64,000 nucleotides of DNA from Prunella strophiata (Eukaryota; Chordata; Aves; Passeriformes; Prunellidae): positions 124,001 through 188,000 of the forward strand of contig JAZBQD010000022.1 of NCBI GenBank assembly GCA_036583965.1, written 5' to 3'. Under the pieces are notes generated by a model that saw only the letters and a list, made by a program, of their open reading frames with translations, was not told where the DNA came from and did not search any database. The position numbers and the translations under genes were made by a program. Positions 60,801-64,000 of the stretch are shown piece after piece. Each line of letters starts with the position of its first letter. The first letter of the stretch is position 1.

Positions 60801-63800
60801 ATTGCTGATGTCACAGGGAAGAAAGGCATGTTTAGCAGAATACAATTCTAGCTAGCCTGCCTTATCATAAGCCTGAAGAGTGGTCATGTTACAATTTATT
60901 GCTGATCCCTAGCATTCTATTGAAATGGCCATGTTGTGTATTCCAGCATTTATTCAACACTCAGGGTAGTTGTTGTAATAGGTACATGCTAGCTGTCACA
61001 TTGCAGTCATCACCAGCTGGTGCCCCAACCCTGTGCTGTGACAGTGGCTTGAAACTGTGATGTTTCCCTCAGTTGTTTGCACTGGGCAGAGCAGATGCTA
61101 GAGGTGACTTTATGAGGCTGGTAAAGGCTATTTACATCTTAGATGAATTGATGGCTCTTAGCTACAATTCATGAAACCATTAATGGCTTGCTGGATTTGC
61201 TGTGTCACTGCTGGTCAGTGGATGTTGTCGGATTGCCAGAGAAAACACGATAGAGCAACTGGTCTAAAAAGACAATTTGGAACAAGCACACGTGAATATA
61301 CTAAGAGACATTCTCTAGGACCAAGTATGAATTTTAAAATAAATGTAGCTTCAAAGTGTATCTGGGTTCAAGTATGGCTTTTACATACTTTTAAGTGTAG
61401 CTTTGAAGTACTCTACTGACATATGTTTTGAGAAAAGATTACTTTGGTGATAAGGTGCCTTTGGCATTGGTGCTGTGGGTGACAGAAGGCTTACAGTGAA
61501 GGAAAGAGATGCAAAATCACAGCAAAGGCTAGTGGTGTTCAAATTGGGATTGCACTCTTGGAATGCTCACCAGGAGCTGCTGGCATTCACATGTGGAGTC
61601 AGTGCAAAGTAAAATCTACGGAAGTGCAGACACTGTGGATGTAGGACGTTTGGGTGCCCTCAGTCTTAGAGAGGAGTGAGAACATATTTTAGCAAGGAGA
61701 ACAGATGGTTTGGGAGAGCAAATTCTGCAGAAAAAGTGCAGCCTTCAGTCAAAGAAAAGTAGTTAATAAAAATTGGACAAACTTACTACAAACTGTTAGA
61801 ATTACATTACTGAGATCTAAGCTCTAGGGCTACTCTCTCATTCTTAAAATGATACAATGCAAATATCAGTGAGTCCATAGGCAGGCAACAAAAAGTGTTC
61901 AATTTTACTGTAAATAACTTGGTTTTGTTGAGAGAAGAGATGAAAAAGAGAGAATGTAATAATGAGAAATCAAAAAAGTCCACAGAAAATCACACTCACA
62001 TTTATCCTTGTTCATAATGTAAAAGCAAATGCAGCTGAGGACAGGAAAGGCTCTTCTACCTGGTCATCCTGTGGATTGCACAGGATGCTCTAGCAGGTGC
62101 TTACCAGATTTTAAACTGCAAAAGAAATAACATTCATAGGTTCCTTTCACCTTTAGAGAGATTAAAAACTGTTGCTTCTGATGAAACAAGCATCAATTGT
62201 GTGTTGAGGAAGAAAATGGCCCTGCAAAGGGAAGCTGGATGAGATAATGGAATGTCCAACTGGCAAAATCTTATGGAGAAGATTCAGCCTCACCTTGCCT
62301 CTCCTCTCCAATTTGAATTTCTCTATCCAGTTCTCTCTCATATGCTCCTATTTCAGATGTGAGGAATGCCTGTGTACCTAGAAGCTTGTCTGATGCTCCT
62401 GTATTAGGTGATATAATAAAAGATATATATTAGTCTGTAAGCCTTGGGTTTGCTTCCACTATTCCATCCAGAGAAGTATGTTCTCACCCTTCTTACCACT
62501 CTATGAACATTTTTTTAGCCATCTCATTGGCAGAGTAGAAAAGGGTTTTCCATTGGCATTTCCTCATGTATTACAGCTGTGACTGCACAGCAGTGTGGTA
62601 CAGAAGAAAAGATAAAATTAGATGGTATTTGAGGGCTGTCTCCGGGGATTAGGTTATATACAGACCAGTATTTATGTACTCAGATTAAATAAAACAAAAT
62701 GCTTGGACACTTTATCATAGTTAATGTAATTACTGCATATCAGCAGAACCAGCACCTTCCCCTCTCTGCACTCAGTGCACTGCAAATACAAACCAAAATA
62801 GTTTGCTTTACATTTTCCCCATGAGAAAATACTAGCATATTTTACCTTGTGTTTGTGCCTAATTTGCTCTCAGTACCTGGGTACCAATGGGAGCGTGGCC
62901 ACTGCTGTCAGCCAAGCTGGGACAGCCAGGGAGCATGTGGAGGGGCAGAGTAGGTAGTGGTCACCACTGCCAGCCACATGCTTCAGCTGAGGTTGTCACA
63001 TTAAACCACTGAGCTCAAAGAACATTTTATATCCTCATAATTTCAAAAACAGTTTCTGTAGATAATGCTTCTCTGTCACTGCAGTCTTGCCAGGTACATG
63101 TGTCTATGAAAAGAAGAACTAAATAAAAAGGTGGCAGAAATTGTGTAAAAGTCTTTGTCTCCATTGGTTAGTCATTATCTACACTTTGCAGGGACTTGTT
63201 ATTCATTCATATTGAGATATTGCTTTAAAAATGTATAGCTTTCAATTCTATTAAAAACCAGTGAATGCGTTGGAAGAATATTGGCTGTTTAAGCACCACA
63301 TTCAAAGGGAACTGCTATTATGTCCCATTTGTAACAGTGGTGATGTGTATATGACAAGATGTATAGATGTCAAGAATATGCTCAGAAATGTGATATTCTA
63401 CATGAAATCTCTGAGTTACTTTTATTCGGAGACTGTGCCACTCACCTTGTGACCTCTGTAGTAACATTCTTGGCTCTTTCAGAGTACCAGATGTCAGTTT
63501 ACTGTTAACCATTTGGCTTCTAAGTGTAGCAAGGCAGCTCTCAGCCACATACAGCATTCTTGAGATAGGACAAGCAGGAGAAAGTTTCGACAAAACATAA
63601 TAATTTAATATTTTAATTGTGTGGGAGCCAGAGTTTTGGTCTGAGCTCAGAGCAGCTGTCAGAGACATAGGTCTTGGATGCCACTGCTGTAGTACTACAT
63701 TAATATTGCCGGCAATGTTTGGTTATAAAACTAAAACTAGAGATTTTTGCCATCTCATATACAATTAGTATTTAATAAGGACTTCTGATTGCCTGCTGTC

Positions 63801-64000
63801 ATAAAGTTCTAGTCATACAGAGTTTCTTGTGTTACAAGATTAGTATGGCAAATCTTAAATCTTCTCCCTCAGATAACCTGTATGTTAGTACTTTCTTACA
63901 CATTTGTTTACTGCGTGACACGTTTCGTGTGCTGGGATAATAAATAATAAAACTGGCAGATTATTAAAAATAATCTAGTGGTGGTGCTGTATGCCACTAT
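57841..64000. other. Intergenic, right of the minisatellite
   Basis: No coding gene recognised. Candidate conserved non-coding blocks are seen at about 59,690-59,860 and 60,870-61,220, and an alternating purine-pyrimidine stretch rich in TG/CA/CG at about 59,310-59,400. LMX1B is expected further right but no LMX1B exon is visible. Confidence 0.5.

Noticed and set aside
1..64000. Endogenous retrovirus or other viral insertion
   Set aside because: I saw no gag, pol or env-like reading frame or paired LTRs; only CR1 fragments are recognisable.

Overview
The window is vertebrate nuclear DNA, most likely avian. It shows split genes with GT-AG introns, three CpG-island promoters in AT-rich surroundings, and several CR1-type LINE fragments of the kind typical of birds and other sauropsids. 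I see no bacterial, phage, plasmid, CRISPR, tRNA or rRNA features.

Three genes lie head to tail, all on the minus strand. From right to left they are ZBTB43 (CpG-island first exon near 48.1 kb, coding exon 45.8-44.4 kb), ZBTB34 (first exon near 37.2 kb, single coding exon 29.1-27.6 kb) and the 5' part of RALGPS1 (first exon near 19.5 kb; seven coding exons from 10.79 to 2.89 kb; the rest lies beyond the left edge). This matches the order LMX1B-ZBTB43-ZBTB34-RALGPS1 known from human 9q33.3, so LMX1B is expected beyond the right edge and 49-64 kb would be the LMX1B-ZBTB43 intergenic interval. ZBTB43 and ZBTB34 are paralogous BTB/zinc-finger repressor-type nuclear proteins. RALGPS1 is a guanine-nucleotide exchange factor for Ral GTPases.

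Region by region: 1-19.5 kb is RALGPS1 exons and introns, with one CR1 copy at 13.6-14.0 kb. 19.5-23 kb is the RALGPS1 CpG island and intergenic DNA with a CR1 copy. 23-27.6 kb is probable ZBTB34 3' UTR with T-rich and TA-rich simple sequence. 29.1-37.2 kb is the ZBTB34 5' intron with CR1 fragments. 37.6-41.5 kb is intergenic. 41.5-44.4 kb is probable ZBTB43 3' UTR. 45.8-48.06 kb is the ZBTB43 5' intron. 48.8-64 kb has no recognisable gene, but holds a 1.8 kb minisatellite (56,056-57,840) and several stretches that look like conserved non-coding elements.

Two observations stand out. First, the ZBTB43 reading frame is broken by one extra A in an A-run exactly at the linker before its last zinc finger. 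The downstream frame is otherwise intact, so this is either an assembly/sequencing indel or a real loss of the finger. Second, the minisatellite has a 21/14-bp mixed unit with a recurring two-variant higher-order pattern and a CpG-decay gradient across the array. I found no clear candidate for a wholly new biological system.
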